The notes under the pieces were generated by a model. It did no database searches. It worked only from the letters and a program-made list of their open reading frames with translations, and had not been told where the DNA came from. From Thermotoga neapolitana DSM 4359 (GTDB taxonomy: Bacteria; Thermotogota; Thermotogae; Thermotogales; Thermotogaceae): 64,000 bases of DNA. Where the stretch lies: positions 1,820,563 through 1,884,562 of the forward strand of contig NC_011978.1 in assembly GCF_000018945.1 (NCBI RefSeq). The letters are read 5' to 3'. The position numbers and the translations under genes are program-made. Of the stretch, positions 1-10,425 are shown piece after piece (the stretch's first letter is position 1; every line of letters starts with the position of its first letter).

Positions 1-1591
<1,591 letters not shown>

Positions 1592-1602
1592 AAAGGATCA
1601 CC

Positions 1603-2985
1603 TCACTCGACACTGTATTCTGTTCCCGAAGGGGTATCCCTCAGGATGATTCCATTCTCTCTCAGACGATCTCTGATCCAGTCGGAAAGGTCGTACCTTT
1701 TCTCTTTTCTCAAAGTCTCTCTCACTTCTATCAATATTCCAAGGAGAGACTCACCTGCAACTTCTCTTCTTTCTTCGTTCAGATCGAACAGACCAAGAAC
1801 GGGACCAAACTCTCTTCTGATGAGGTGATAGAAGAGGAGGGCATTTTCCTGATCGCCTTCTTCCATGGATTTGCTAAGATTTTTTGCAAGTTCAAAGAGA
1901 ATGGACACGGCCACCGGCGTGTTGAAGTCATCGTCGAGTGCCTCCACAAATCTGTTCACGTACTCTTCATAAACGGTGTTTCTCTTTGGAATGCCGGTCA
2001 CGCCGTTGCTTTCGTATCTTCTGAGAATCTCCCAGACACGGCGAACTGCCTTCGAGTAATCACTCAGAAGATCCTCCGAGAAATCCATCGGAGAGCGATA
2101 GTGTTTTGAGAGGATCATGTACCTCAGACCGTCTCTTCCGTACTTTTTCACAGCCTCACGAACGGTGAATATATTCCCCGTCGACTTGCTCATCTTGTCA
2201 CCGAGGAATCTCACCATTCCGTTGTGCATCCAGTACTTCGCAAAAATTTTCCCCGTCAGAGCCTCAGCCTGGGCCTTTTCATTCTCGTGGTGGGGAAATA
2301 CCAGGTCCTCTCCTCCTGCGTGGATGTCGAAACTTTCACCCAGAATTTTCACCGACATGACGGTACACTCTATGTGCCAGCCCGGCCTTCCCTCACCCCA
2401 TGGAGAATTCCAGCACGGTTCTCCCGGTTTGGCCCTCTTCCACAGCGAAAAGTCGAGTGGAAAATTCTTCGTCTCGTCCACCTCAACCCTGGCACCGGCG
2501 ATGAGGTCTTCGATCCTCTTCTTTGAGAGTTCGCCGTACTTTTTGAATTTTCTCACGTCGAAGTAAACACCTGTTTTTGTCTGATAGGCGTATCCTCTTT
2601 CGACGAGTTTTTCTATGATTTCAACGATGTCATCGACAAAATCGGTGGTTCTGGGGTGAAAGTTCGCAGGTCTTATTCCAAGTGCGTGGGCATCCCTCCA
2701 GTACTCCGCTATGAACGTATCTGCCACCATCTTTGGATCAACGCCGAGTTGATTTGCCTTGTTTATGATCTTGTCGTCTATGTCCGTGAAGTTCTGAACC
2801 ATGATCACCCTGTAACCTCTGTATTCGAGGTACCTTCTGAACACGTCGAATACGACTGCAGGTCGTGCGTTTCCCACGTGTATCAGATCGTAAACGGTGG
2901 GACCACACACATACATCCTTACAACACCGGGTTGTAACGGTACAAACTCCTCCTTCTTCCCGGTCAGAGTATTCGTTATCCTCAT
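1603..2985 (-). CDS. cysS: Cysteinyl-tRNA synthetase
   Basis: Class I aminoacyl-tRNA synthetase charging tRNA-Cys. The N terminus has the zinc/cysteine-binding CGPTVYD (Cys about residue 27) followed by HVGNARP, the HIGH-motif variant of this family. [10 protein letters not shown] and [13 protein letters not shown] supply further zinc ligands, and KMSKS is present near residue 270. The length of 460 is typical. The ATG at 2985 follows a GGAGGTGTG ribosome site. It is cotranscribed with the upstream cheW and the downstream glyA. Confidence 0.97.
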
Positions 2986-3002
2986 TCACACACCTCCGGG
3001 TT

Positions 3003-3455
3003 TCACACGTTGATGTTGCTGATCTCCACCAGTTCTTCCGATGTGAGAACCTCCTCTATGTTCAGAATGATCACAATATCGTCTCTCACCTTTGCAAGAC
3101 CGAGGATATACTCTCTTCCCCTTCCGGCAAGGTTCTGGGGAGGCTGCTCTACATCTTCCTCCGTGAGGGTCAAAACCTCACTCACGTCATCCACCAGAAA
3201 TCCAACCTGCGTGTCCTTCACCATGGCAACGATGATCTTCGCCCTGGTCTTGTCTTCCATATCCGGCATTTTGAATTTCTTCCTGAGGTTCACCACCGGA
3301 ATGATCTTTCCTCTCAAGTTCATCACACCTTCAATGAACTCTGCTGTCTCGGGAACAGGCACGATCTTTTCCACCTCAACGATGCTTTCGACCTTCATGA
3401 TGTCCACACCGAACACCTGATTCCCCAGCTTGAAGGTCACTACCTTCAGCTCCAT
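3003..3455 (-). CDS. cheW: CheW-like chemotaxis coupling protein (second copy)
   Basis: A single CheW domain of 150 residues, about the whole protein, with the conserved stretches GVDIMKVESIVEV, EGVMNLRGKIIPVVNLR and VGFLVDDVSEVL. CheW couples receptors to the kinase CheA. This copy lies outside the chemotaxis operon, between a biotin carboxylase set and cysS, and differs clearly from the cheW beside cheA at 21.7 kb. The start ATG has a GGGGGGAAGG site. It could serve a different receptor class or a CheA-independent role; the sequence cannot decide. Confidence 0.93.
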   Translation of the reverse strand: MELKVVTFKLGNQVFGVDIMKVESIVEVEKIVPVPETAEFIEGVMNLRGKIIPVVNLRKKFKMPDMEDKTRAKIIVAMVKDTQVGFLVDDVSEVLTLTEEDVEQPPQNLAGRGREYILGLAKVRDDIVIILNIEEVLTSEELVEISNINV

Positions 3456-3468
3456 TTCCTTCCCCCCT

Positions 3469-3882
3469 TCACACTATCTTCATGAGTACCTGACCGGTTT
3501 CTATGTTCTCTCCTTCCTTCACGAGTATCTCCTTCACCGTCCCGGAGAACTCCGACTGGAGTTCGTTTTCCATCTTCATGGCTTCAAAGACGAGCAGTTT
3601 GTCTCCCACCTTCACTTGCTGTCCTTCTTTCACCAGAATCTTCAGAACGATTCCTGCCATTGGGGCTTTAACGAGCTTTTCTTCACCACCCGGAATTTCT
3701 TCTCTTTCAACGATTTCTGGTTTTGGTTCCTGTACCTGTTTTTTCTCTTCCACTGCAGTGGAAGGAACGGAACTTACAGGATTTGTTTTCGGCTTTTCTT
3801 GAACTTTCTGGGGGTTTCCGATCTCTTCTACTTCAACTACGTATTCTTTTCCATTCACCACCACCCGGAATTTTCTGACCAT
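3469..3882 (-). CDS. Biotin carboxyl carrier subunit of a CoA-ester/oxaloacetate decarboxylase-type complex
   Basis: Carries the covalently bound biotin that shuttles CO2. About 137 residues: an N-terminal part, a Pro/Glu/Lys-rich flexible linker (residues about 28-65), then a biotinyl domain with the biotin-lysine motif EAMKMENEL. I chose ATG 3882 because GGAGGAG sits 7 nt upstream; a longer frame begins at 3912 but lacks such a site. The start overlaps the end of the gamma-subunit-like gene by 28 bp. The partners upstream are the gamma-like protein and the carboxyltransferase. Confidence 0.93.
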   Translation of the reverse strand: MVRKFRVVVNGKEYVVEVEEIGNPQKVQEKPKTNPVSSVPSTAVEEKKQVQEPKPEIVEREEIPGGEEKLVKAPMAGIVLKILVKEGQQVKVGDKLLVFEAMKMENELQSEFSGTVKEILVKEGENIETGQVLMKIV

Positions 3883-4154
3883 CTTCTCCTCCTCCATCCG
3901 CTCTTTTTCCACACCTCAAATCCACGTTCGTTCGTTTTTCGCTTTATGGAAACGATTCTGTACTCTCCTTCGAGAACCTGCGCGATGACCGCCGATATCA
4001 CCGCAACGACCTCTTCCTCTACCCCACGGGGCCTTTCTTCCACAACAGCGGGGCGATCACGTTTTGAGAAGTATCTCAAAAGCACAGAGAAGAAAAACAG
4101 TATCAGAAAGATCAGAAAAACTGCTGTGATGCCGAAAACGAATATCTGAACCAT
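3855..4154 (-). CDS. OadG-like small membrane subunit of a sodium-pump decarboxylase
   Basis: 99 residues with one N-terminal membrane helix (about residues 4-26, IFVFGITAVFLIFLIL) followed by a charged cytoplasmic tail. This is the shape of the gamma subunit of sodium-pumping decarboxylases, which anchors the carboxyltransferase to the membrane beta subunit. The position between carboxyltransferase and biotin carrier genes supports this. The C-terminal end (Trp/Arg-rich) overlaps the start of the carrier gene and may not be conserved. No membrane beta subunit gene is present in this window. Confidence 0.75.
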   Translation of the reverse strand: MVQIFVFGITAVFLIFLILFFFSVLLRYFSKRDRPAVVEERPRGVEEEVVAVISAVIAQVLEGEYRIVSIKRKTNERGFEVWKKSGWRRRRWSENSGWW

Positions 4155-4163
4155 CGGTTCACC

Positions 4164-5711
4164 TCACAATGGGATGTTCCCGTGTTTTTTCTTCGGTCTG
4201 TACTCGACCTTTGTTTCACACACTTCGAGGGCTTTTGCTATGTACTTTCTCGTATCCCGCGGATCTATCACCATGTCCACGTATCCTCTGCTCGCCGCTA
4301 TGTAGGGATTTGCAAACTGCCCTTTGTACTCCTCGATGAGTTTCCTCCTTGTTTCTTCTGGATTCGAAGAGGACTCGATTTCTTTCTTGAAAATGATGTT
4401 CGCCGCTCCCTCTGGCCCCATGACGGCAATCTCGGCGGTGGGCCAGGCGAGTACCATATCGGCTCCGAGGTGTTTGCTACCCATGGCGATGTATGCTCCA
4501 CCGTAGGCCTTCCTCAGGATCAACGTGATCTTTGGAGACGTTGCCTCACTGTAGGCATAAAGCAGTTTTGCTCCATGTCTGATGATTCCACCGTGTTCCT
4601 GTGCAACACCGGGAAGGTACCCGGGTGTATCCACGAAGGTCAATATCGGAATGTTGAAGGCATCGAGAAACCTTATGAAACGTGCAGCCTTATCCGAAGA
4701 ATCTATGTCCAGAACACCGGCAAGGACCGAAGGCTGATTTGCCACTATCCCCACCACTCTCCCCTGGACTCTTCCAAAACCGATCACGATGTTTCTTGCA
4801 AAGTACGGCTGGACCTCGAAGAATTCACCGTGATCGACCACCCTCCTGATGATCTCCCTTACGTCGTAGCCCTTGTTCGGGTTGTCGGGTAGAACATCCA
4901 GAATATCATCGGACATGTCGAGTTCTGGATCGGGGTTTTCAATGGGAGGCTCCTCTGCGTTGTTGGAGGGAAGATAAGAAAGGAGCTTTCTTACAAGTTC
5001 CATTGCCCTCTCGTCGTCGTTTGCCAGAAAGTGGGCGTTCCCGCTCTTCTGGTTGTGAACCATGGCACCTCCGAGGTCTTCCTGGGAGATCTCTTCACCT
5101 GTCACTGCCTTTATCACGTTTGGGCCCGTTATGAACATCCTCGCTGTCTGATCAACCATCACGATGAAATCGGTGAGTGCGGGAGAGTAGACGGCACCTC
5201 CGGCACAGGGTCCTGCTATCACGGTGATCTGCGGGATCACTCCCGAGGCGAGGGTGTTCCTGAAGAATATCTCACCGTATCCGGCGAGTGCGTCCACACC
5301 TTCCTGTATACGGGCACCACCCGAATCGTTTATTCCCACAACGGGAATTCCCATCTTCAAAGCAAGATCTAGCAGTTTCACTATCTTCTTCGCGTGCATC
5401 TCTCCCAGAGATCCACCCATCACGGTGAAGTCCTGTGAGAAAACGGCCACCTTTCTCCCGTTTATTTCTCCTATCCCTGTTATAACCCCGTCCCTTGGAA
5501 GTTTCATCTTATCCAGGCCGAAGTAGGTGTTTCTGTGCTCGACGAATTTGTCCATCTCCACGAAGGTTCCAGGATCAAGGAGTAATTCCAGTCTCTCCCA
5601 CGCGGTGAGTTTTCCCGCTCGATGCTGTTTTTCGACCTTCTCTGGTCCTCCACCCTGTTCTATCTCTTTTTCTCTTCTCTTCAGATCTTCCAGTTTCTCC
5701 TTCAAACCCAT
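4164..5711 (-). CDS. Acyl-CoA carboxyltransferase (propionyl/methylmalonyl-CoA type)
   Basis: 515-residue carboxyltransferase with the crotonase-like double domain of PccB/MmdA proteins. It carries GINDSGGARIQEGVDALAGYGEIF and TFVDTPGYLPGVAQEHGG, the acyl-CoA and biotin binding segments, and a C terminus ending in KKHGNIPL as in the family. It transfers carboxyl between a CoA ester and biotin. ATG 5711 is chosen because GGAGGG lies 6 nt upstream and it begins 1 bp after the preceding stop; a longer frame to 5780 has no site. Whether it works as a carboxylase or a sodium-pumping decarboxylase cannot be read from sequence. Confidence 0.92.
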   Translation of the reverse strand: MGLKEKLEDLKRREKEIEQGGGPEKVEKQHRAGKLTAWERLELLLDPGTFVEMDKFVEHRNTYFGLDKMKLPRDGVITGIGEINGRKVAVFSQDFTVMGGSLGEMHAKKIVKLLDLALKMGIPVVGINDSGGARIQEGVDALAGYGEIFFRNTLASGVIPQITVIAGPCAGGAVYSPALTDFIVMVDQTARMFITGPNVIKAVTGEEISQEDLGGAMVHNQKSGNAHFLANDDERAMELVRKLLSYLPSNNAEEPPIENPDPELDMSDDILDVLPDNPNKGYDVREIIRRVVDHGEFFEVQPYFARNIVIGFGRVQGRVVGIVANQPSVLAGVLDIDSSDKAARFIRFLDAFNIPILTFVDTPGYLPGVAQEHGGIIRHGAKLLYAYSEATSPKITLILRKAYGGAYIAMGSKHLGADMVLAWPTAEIAVMGPEGAANIIFKKEIESSSNPEETRRKLIEEYKGQFANPYIAASRGYVDMVIDPRDTRKYIAKALEVCETKVEYRPKKKHGNIPL

Positions 5712-5712
5712 T

Positions 5713-8307
5713 CTATCCCTCCGTTTCCAGTGATGCGAGGATTTCTTCCAGTATCTCTTCCTCGTCTCTTGTGTCACCATCGAGTTTTTTCATGAGAATT
5801 TTCTCAAGCACCTCTCCAATTATTTTACCGGATTTGATACCCTTTTCGATGAGATAGTTCCCATCTATCTTCTCGAGTTTTGTGTCTCTGATCTTGAGCA
5901 GGTGGGCCTTGAATTTCTCTTCTTCCTCACCCTCAAGATAAGCCAGAAAATGGCATATCGTCTCGTTGCTGACGCCTTTCACAAGAGGATATATAAAAGA
6001 CGTCGGTACACCCTCTTTGAGCATTTCCAAAAGGGCTTGAGCGCTCTTTTCCACATGTTTCACTTCGTTTATCAGGTTTTTCTTGAGAGAGTACCTCTTT
6101 TTCACACCCTCCCAACTTTCCTCATCGTAGAACTCAAGAAAAACATGAAGAACCGCATAGAATTTGTTGACTTCACCGAAGTTTTCTTCCACCCAGGGTA
6201 TGTTCCTGAAGAGGTTTTCCATCTTCCTGTCCATGACGGGTGTGTAGTAGGTTTTCGGAAAAAGGTGCTTTATTACGTCAAATTCAGCCATTCTTCTGAT
6301 GGATTTCAACGGATTTTTCTCCTCTAGTATCTTCTCTATCTCCTGTCTTATGCGGGCACCCGTTGTCTTTTCGAGGTATCCTTCTTCGACCGCCTGTCTT
6401 AACAACCTTTCCGTTGTCTCCTCTATGTGAAAATCGAATCTCTGTTCGAACCTGATGGCACGGAGGATCCTCGTGGGATCATCCACAAAACTGAGGGTGT
6501 GCAGAACTCTTATGATGCCTTCTTTCAGATCCCTGTATCCGCCGAAGAAGTCCACGAGCAAACCGAAGTCACCGGGATTGAGTTTTATGGCCATAGCGTT
6601 TATCGTAAAATCACGCCTGTAGAGATCTTTTTTTATCGTGCTCATCTCAACGTCCGGCAGTCTGGCGGGAGATTCGTAGTACTCCATTCTGGCGGTGGCG
6701 ATGTCTATTCTCAGGCCTCCTTTCAAAAAGAGGGAGGCGGTCATGAATTTTTCGTGTTTCACCAGTTTTGCAGGCAAAAACTTTTTTGCGTACTCTGCAA
6801 ATTCCATGGCGTTTCCTTCCACCACGATGTCTATGTCCAGGTTCTCTATCCCAAGGAGCAGATCCCTCACAAATCCTCCTACGACGTAAACCGGCATGTT
6901 CACCTCGTCCCCGAACTTTCCCAGGAGCCTGAAGAGATTGAGCAGCCGTGGCTTTACATGTTTAATCAGAAGATCTGTTACGTTTCTGAAGATCTGACCG
7001 TTTTCCCTGAAGACGGGTTTCACGTACTTCTTGAAGGGTTTTCCGAATATTGCTCTCAACACATCACTTCTGGTCACGATACCAACGAGGATCCCATTTT
7101 CCAGTATTGGTATTCTGCCTATGGCGTTCTCCACCATGAGTTCTCTCAATTTCGTCACAGGGGTGTCGGGTGTTGCCACCACGAGGTTCGGCGTCATGAT
7201 GGATTTCACGGGTCTGTCTCCCAGGTTGTGGTTCATCGCCTTGTCAACCGCTTTTTTCGTCACGATTCCCACCAGTTTGTTTCCTTCCACAACGGGAAAA
7301 CCGTTGTGACCTGTCTGCTCCATCAATCTGTTCACTTCTTTGATTGTCATGTCCGCAAGGACAACCTTCACAGGAGATGACATGATGTCCCTCGCTCTGA
7401 GAACGGGCACTACATGATCGTGCAATCTGTTCAAAATTTCACTGAGGACCTCTTCTGGTTCTCTTCCTACGATCGTCGCCGACGCGGCCCTTGTATGACC
7501 TCCTCCCCCAAGGCTTCTCATCAACGAACCAAGGTCTACGTCCGGAGAGGACGTCCTTCCAACAACGTACACCTTTTTCCCCATCTTCACTATCGCAATG
7601 AACGTCTCGCTACCGCTCATTTCCCAGGCCTTGCTCACAACCAGCCCCAGTCCACCAACGAAACCTTCGTATTCGGCCATCGAGATGGTCACGGGAACAC
7701 CGTTCACTTCATACTCCCGTGCGTTTTCGAGCAACCTGTCCAGTATCTCCATCTGTTGAGGTGTGAGTTCTTCTTTCGTGTAGAGTGCCACCTCATCAAG
7801 TTTTGCTCCGCTTTCCAGCAAAAACTTTGCAACTTCAAGATCGCGAGGAGTGGTCGAGGAAAAAAGGAGGTTTCCCGTGTCATCATAGAGAGCTATCATG
7901 AAAAGGGTGGCCTCGGTGGCATCTATGGAGATTCCCTCTTTTCTGAGGCGCTCGACTAGAAGAGTGATGGTGGCACCAACTCTGTCCACCACGCCGTCGA
8001 GAGATTTTTCATCGACGTGATGATCGAAGACCGTTATCTTCGCATCCCGGATTCTCTCTCTGATCCTTTCTGGAATTCGATCGAGGGAGGAAGTATCAAC
8101 GATGACAAGATCCGAAACCTCACCATCGAACTCGTGTTCCCAGAGAAATTCAAATCTATCTGAGTAGATCTTCAGAAACTCGGAAAGGTTCCTTGCGGGA
8201 TTTCCCGGCAACACGATGAGGTGTTCGGGAAAAAGTTTCTTCGCCGCCACACATGAGGCAAAGGCGTCGAAGTCGGGTGATCTGTGCGTGGTGATGACCT
8301 TCATCAT
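5713..8307 (-). CDS. cca: CCA-adding tRNA nucleotidyltransferase fused to DHH phosphoesterase and CBS domains
   Basis: An 864-residue three-part protein. Residues 1 to about 300 form a DHH/DHHA1 phosphoesterase unit (SPDFDAFAS, VDTSSLD, FDHHVDE, DDTGNLLF and GGGGHTRAA). About 305-420 are two CBS domains, which usually bind adenine nucleotides. From about 455 there is a class II nucleotidyltransferase with VVGGFVRDLLLG, the catalytic NLDIDIVVEG and RRDFTINAMA. The catalytic part repairs or adds CCA at tRNA 3-prime ends. From memory, the T. maritima CCA enzyme has this same fusion. The ATG overlaps the upstream stop as ATGA. The role of the DHH part is unknown. Confidence 0.93.
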   Translation of the reverse strand: MMKVITTHRSPDFDAFASCVAAKKLFPEHLIVLPGNPARNLSEFLKIYSDRFEFLWEHEFDGEVSDLVIVDTSSLDRIPERIRERIRDAKITVFDHHVDEKSLDGVVDRVGATITLLVERLRKEGISIDATEATLFMIALYDDTGNLLFSSTTPRDLEVAKFLLESGAKLDEVALYTKEELTPQQMEILDRLLENAREYEVNGVPVTISMAEYEGFVGGLGLVVSKAWEMSGSETFIAIVKMGKKVYVVGRTSSPDVDLGSLMRSLGGGGHTRAASATIVGREPEEVLSEILNRLHDHVVPVLRARDIMSSPVKVVLADMTIKEVNRLMEQTGHNGFPVVEGNKLVGIVTKKAVDKAMNHNLGDRPVKSIMTPNLVVATPDTPVTKLRELMVENAIGRIPILENGILVGIVTRSDVLRAIFGKPFKKYVKPVFRENGQIFRNVTDLLIKHVKPRLLNLFRLLGKFGDEVNMPVYVVGGFVRDLLLGIENLDIDIVVEGNAMEFAEYAKKFLPAKLVKHEKFMTASLFLKGGLRIDIATARMEYYESPARLPDVEMSTIKKDLYRRDFTINAMAIKLNPGDFGLLVDFFGGYRDLKEGIIRVLHTLSFVDDPTRILRAIRFEQRFDFHIEETTERLLRQAVEEGYLEKTTGARIRQEIEKILEEKNPLKSIRRMAEFDVIKHLFPKTYYTPVMDRKMENLFRNIPWVEENFGEVNKFYAVLHVFLEFYDEESWEGVKKRYSLKKNLINEVKHVEKSAQALLEMLKEGVPTSFIYPLVKGVSNETICHFLAYLEGEEEEKFKAHLLKIRDTKLEKIDGNYLIEKGIKSGKIIGEVLEKILMKKLDGDTRDEEEILEEILASLETEG

Positions 8308-8921
8308 TCCACCTCTAGAGTAACGGCAACGGAACTCGCTTCCATCGTGTCGGCTTCAAGGTCCATAACTACCCTGTCAGCCTTCATCTTGAGGTTCTTT
8401 TCGGTGTCGTTCAGATCGACGTCTTCGGCAAGTTCTATGATTCCATCACCTCTTCTGTAAACGAACTTTCCACAGGATGCCTCCACCGCTCCCTTTTTTA
8501 TCTGAACGCTTCCAGAGCCGATGAAGGTGTCCTCTTCCAGGTCGAATACGATCTCATCACAACTGACGAGGATGGTTTCCGTACTGGATCTGTCCAGAAA
8601 GTCACCTGTCACGTTTCCAGTGATGGTCCCCTCTCTTGTCTCCACGTCGTACACGAGATGGTCTCCAGAGATTTCACCATTTTCAAGTGTTACAGTCACG
8701 GAAGAACTCGCCTCTGTGATTCTCCATTTTCCAGAAAGTTTCCTCACAACAAGACTTTCCGCCTTCAACGTGAATTTTTCCTCTTCTATCTCTAAAAAAA
8801 CGTTTCCGGAGTACTCTATCTTTTCCTCAAAAGGTCTCACAAAATCTGCCTTTATGTGTATCGTTTTCGAAAACACAAAAAGCCCCACAAAGACCAGAAG
8901 CATCACCATAACCTTCTTCAT
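8304..8921 (-). CDS. LptA/OstA-like periplasmic protein
   Basis: About 205 residues with a signal peptide (MKKVMVMLLVFVGLFVF) and then repeated short beta-strand units such as GNVFLEIEEEKF, GDHLVYDVETREGTITGN and GKFVYRRGDGIIE. This is the periodic pattern of the OstA/LptA beta-jellyroll that carries lipid across the periplasm in diderms. ATG 8921 is preferred over 8936 because GGGGGGTGAAG precedes it. In Thermotoga it could help build the toga, but classical LPS is not established there, so the lipid cargo is open. Confidence 0.65.
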   Translation of the reverse strand: MKKVMVMLLVFVGLFVFSKTIHIKADFVRPFEEKIEYSGNVFLEIEEEKFTLKAESLVVRKLSGKWRITEASSSVTVTLENGEISGDHLVYDVETREGTITGNVTGDFLDRSSTETILVSCDEIVFDLEEDTFIGSGSVQIKKGAVEASCGKFVYRRGDGIIELAEDVDLNDTEKNLKMKADRVVMDLEADTMEASSVAVTLEVE

Positions 8922-8925
8922 TTCT

Positions 8926-9675
8926 TCACCCCCCAAAGAGTTCCAGGGCTCTCTCGTAGGCTCGCCGTGCGGTGAACGCAGGTGAGTGAGAAGAACACTC
9001 CACTCTCAGAACCTGTTTTGCCCTTTCCATCCTTGTCTTTTCGATCTTCTTTGTTCGTGCAATCGTTGAAAGAAAGAGATAATCAAGGGCGTTCCGGGGA
9101 GACTGTGCTTCTTCTTTCAGTTCAAAAGACACGATCACGTCTCCCTCCGGCACACCGGTGACCCATGAGAGTGGAACGTACCTGTCCCTGTATGGTCTAT
9201 AGAGAATGGGAAAAGAAAGAGATGCCTTCACCGCCTCTCTCAGGTCGTTTCCTTCCCCAAATACTACTTCTTTCCCCTCCAGAAGATCGAAAACCCAGAT
9301 TTCAAGACCAGCCGGAATCTTCTGTGCAGGAAAGAGTCTGTCCACGTACCTGTAGAGGCGTTCGTGGTTTCGTACCCCGTTCAGGCTGTCTCCCACCCTC
9401 ATCAGAATCCTGAGGGCATCGAACATGGAGAACCTGTCGATTCCCCTTGAGAAGAACGGGTTCAGAAGCTTTTCCAGATTCCTCCACTCCCTCACCAGAA
9501 TGGAGTATGTCCTGTTGGGAGAGCGAGTGAGAAAAAACAGCCCACATGGAACTGCGGATAAACCACAGCATCTCACCATCACGTCGTCTTTTCCCATCTC
9601 TTTCAGGGCCTTCAACACACCGATGCTTCCAAGGTACGCTCCGTTCTCTCCACCGAAAGAGATCACCAGGGCCAT
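8926..9675 (-). CDS. Degenerate patatin-like protein (probably not catalytic)
   Basis: 249 residues with patatin-family architecture: a glycine loop GGENGAYLG at the N terminus and, at the nucleophile position, GLSAVPCG, which lacks the final glycine of GxSxG. Where the active paralogue upstream has DGG, this protein reads WVTGV, so the catalytic aspartate is missing. It overlaps the intact patatin gene by 13 bp, suggesting an old tandem duplication with one copy losing chemistry. It may act as a partner or regulator of the active copy. The ATG follows AAAGGAGTGAA. Confidence 0.7.
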   Translation of the reverse strand: MALVISFGGENGAYLGSIGVLKALKEMGKDDVMVRCCGLSAVPCGLFFLTRSPNRTYSILVREWRNLEKLLNPFFSRGIDRFSMFDALRILMRVGDSLNGVRNHERLYRYVDRLFPAQKIPAGLEIWVFDLLEGKEVVFGEGNDLREAVKASLSFPILYRPYRDRYVPLSWVTGVPEGDVIVSFELKEEAQSPRNALDYLFLSTIARTKKIEKTRMERAKQVLRVECSSHSPAFTARRAYERALELFGG

Positions 9676-10421
9676 TTCACTCCTTTCAAATCTTCAAGGG
9701 CTTTTCTGTAGATTTCATGGTACTTTTCGAACTCGTTCCACGACTCGCTCACGTTGTGCACCACCACAAAATCTGCTCGGGAGAGTTCCTCCTGTTCCAG
9801 TATGATCTCCTTCCACCTGTCCATCACAAAAAACATCTCAAAATGATTTTTGAACTTTCCATCCTTTTTCCTGTTAAAGGTGGACGCAACGACAAAGTCT
9901 GCTCCCAGTTCCCTGGCCTGTGACACGGGAGTTGGAGAAAGTACACCTCCGTCCAGGACGGGATCTCCTCCCAGCCAGATTGGCTCAAAGTAACCCGGAA
10001 CGGAACTGCTTGCAACAACGGCGTCTATGAGGAAACCCTCTGTCACCAGGAGAGACTCCATATTCTCCGTGTCGAAGACCACAACCCCTAGTTTTTTCCT
10101 GCAATCGGAGAATTTCTTTTTGCCAAACACCTCTTTGAGGACAGAGAACAGAAGATCCGCTTTGAAAAGCGACCGTTGAAACATTCCTCTCCACGTACCT
10201 TCGCTTTCGGTCTTTTTCAAATCTTGAAGGTGCCTTTTCATGATGGAGAAGGTGATCTCCCTGACCATGCGAGGATCGCTGTACAGGGCGTACAGGGCTC
10301 CAACGATCGAGCCGATGGAAGACCCTGTCACCACATCGAAGACGTCCCCTGTTTTTTCAAGGAGCGCAAGATGAGCCGCCCCTTTGACACCTCCAGCAGC
10401 AAGGGCAATTCCCCTCATCAT
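9663..10421 (-). CDS. Patatin-like phospholipase
   Basis: About 252 residues with the full catalytic set of the patatin/RssA family: oxyanion loop GGVKGAAH, nucleophile GSSIGS and the aspartate motif LDGGV near residue 185. Such enzymes hydrolyse acyl esters, usually of phospholipids. ATG 10421 (or 10418) is chosen because AGGTGAGAGG lies directly upstream; the frame to 10475 would run into the preceding gene. No signal peptide, so it is probably cytoplasmic. It is followed by a degenerate paralogue and an LptA-like gene, an envelope-lipid context. Confidence 0.88.
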   Translation of the reverse strand: MMRGIALAAGGVKGAAHLALLEKTGDVFDVVTGSSIGSIVGALYALYSDPRMVREITFSIMKRHLQDLKKTESEGTWRGMFQRSLFKADLLFSVLKEVFGKKKFSDCRKKLGVVVFDTENMESLLVTEGFLIDAVVASSSVPGYFEPIWLGGDPVLDGGVLSPTPVSQARELGADFVVASTFNRKKDGKFKNHFEMFFVMDRWKEIILEQEELSRADFVVVHNVSESWNEFEKYHEIYRKALEDLKGVKWPW

Positions 10422-10425
10422 CCTC

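Noticed and set aside
6427..7380. 317-codon plus-strand frame opposite the CCA enzyme
   Set aside because: Antisense shadow of the DHH/CBS/NTase motifs, with no start signal.
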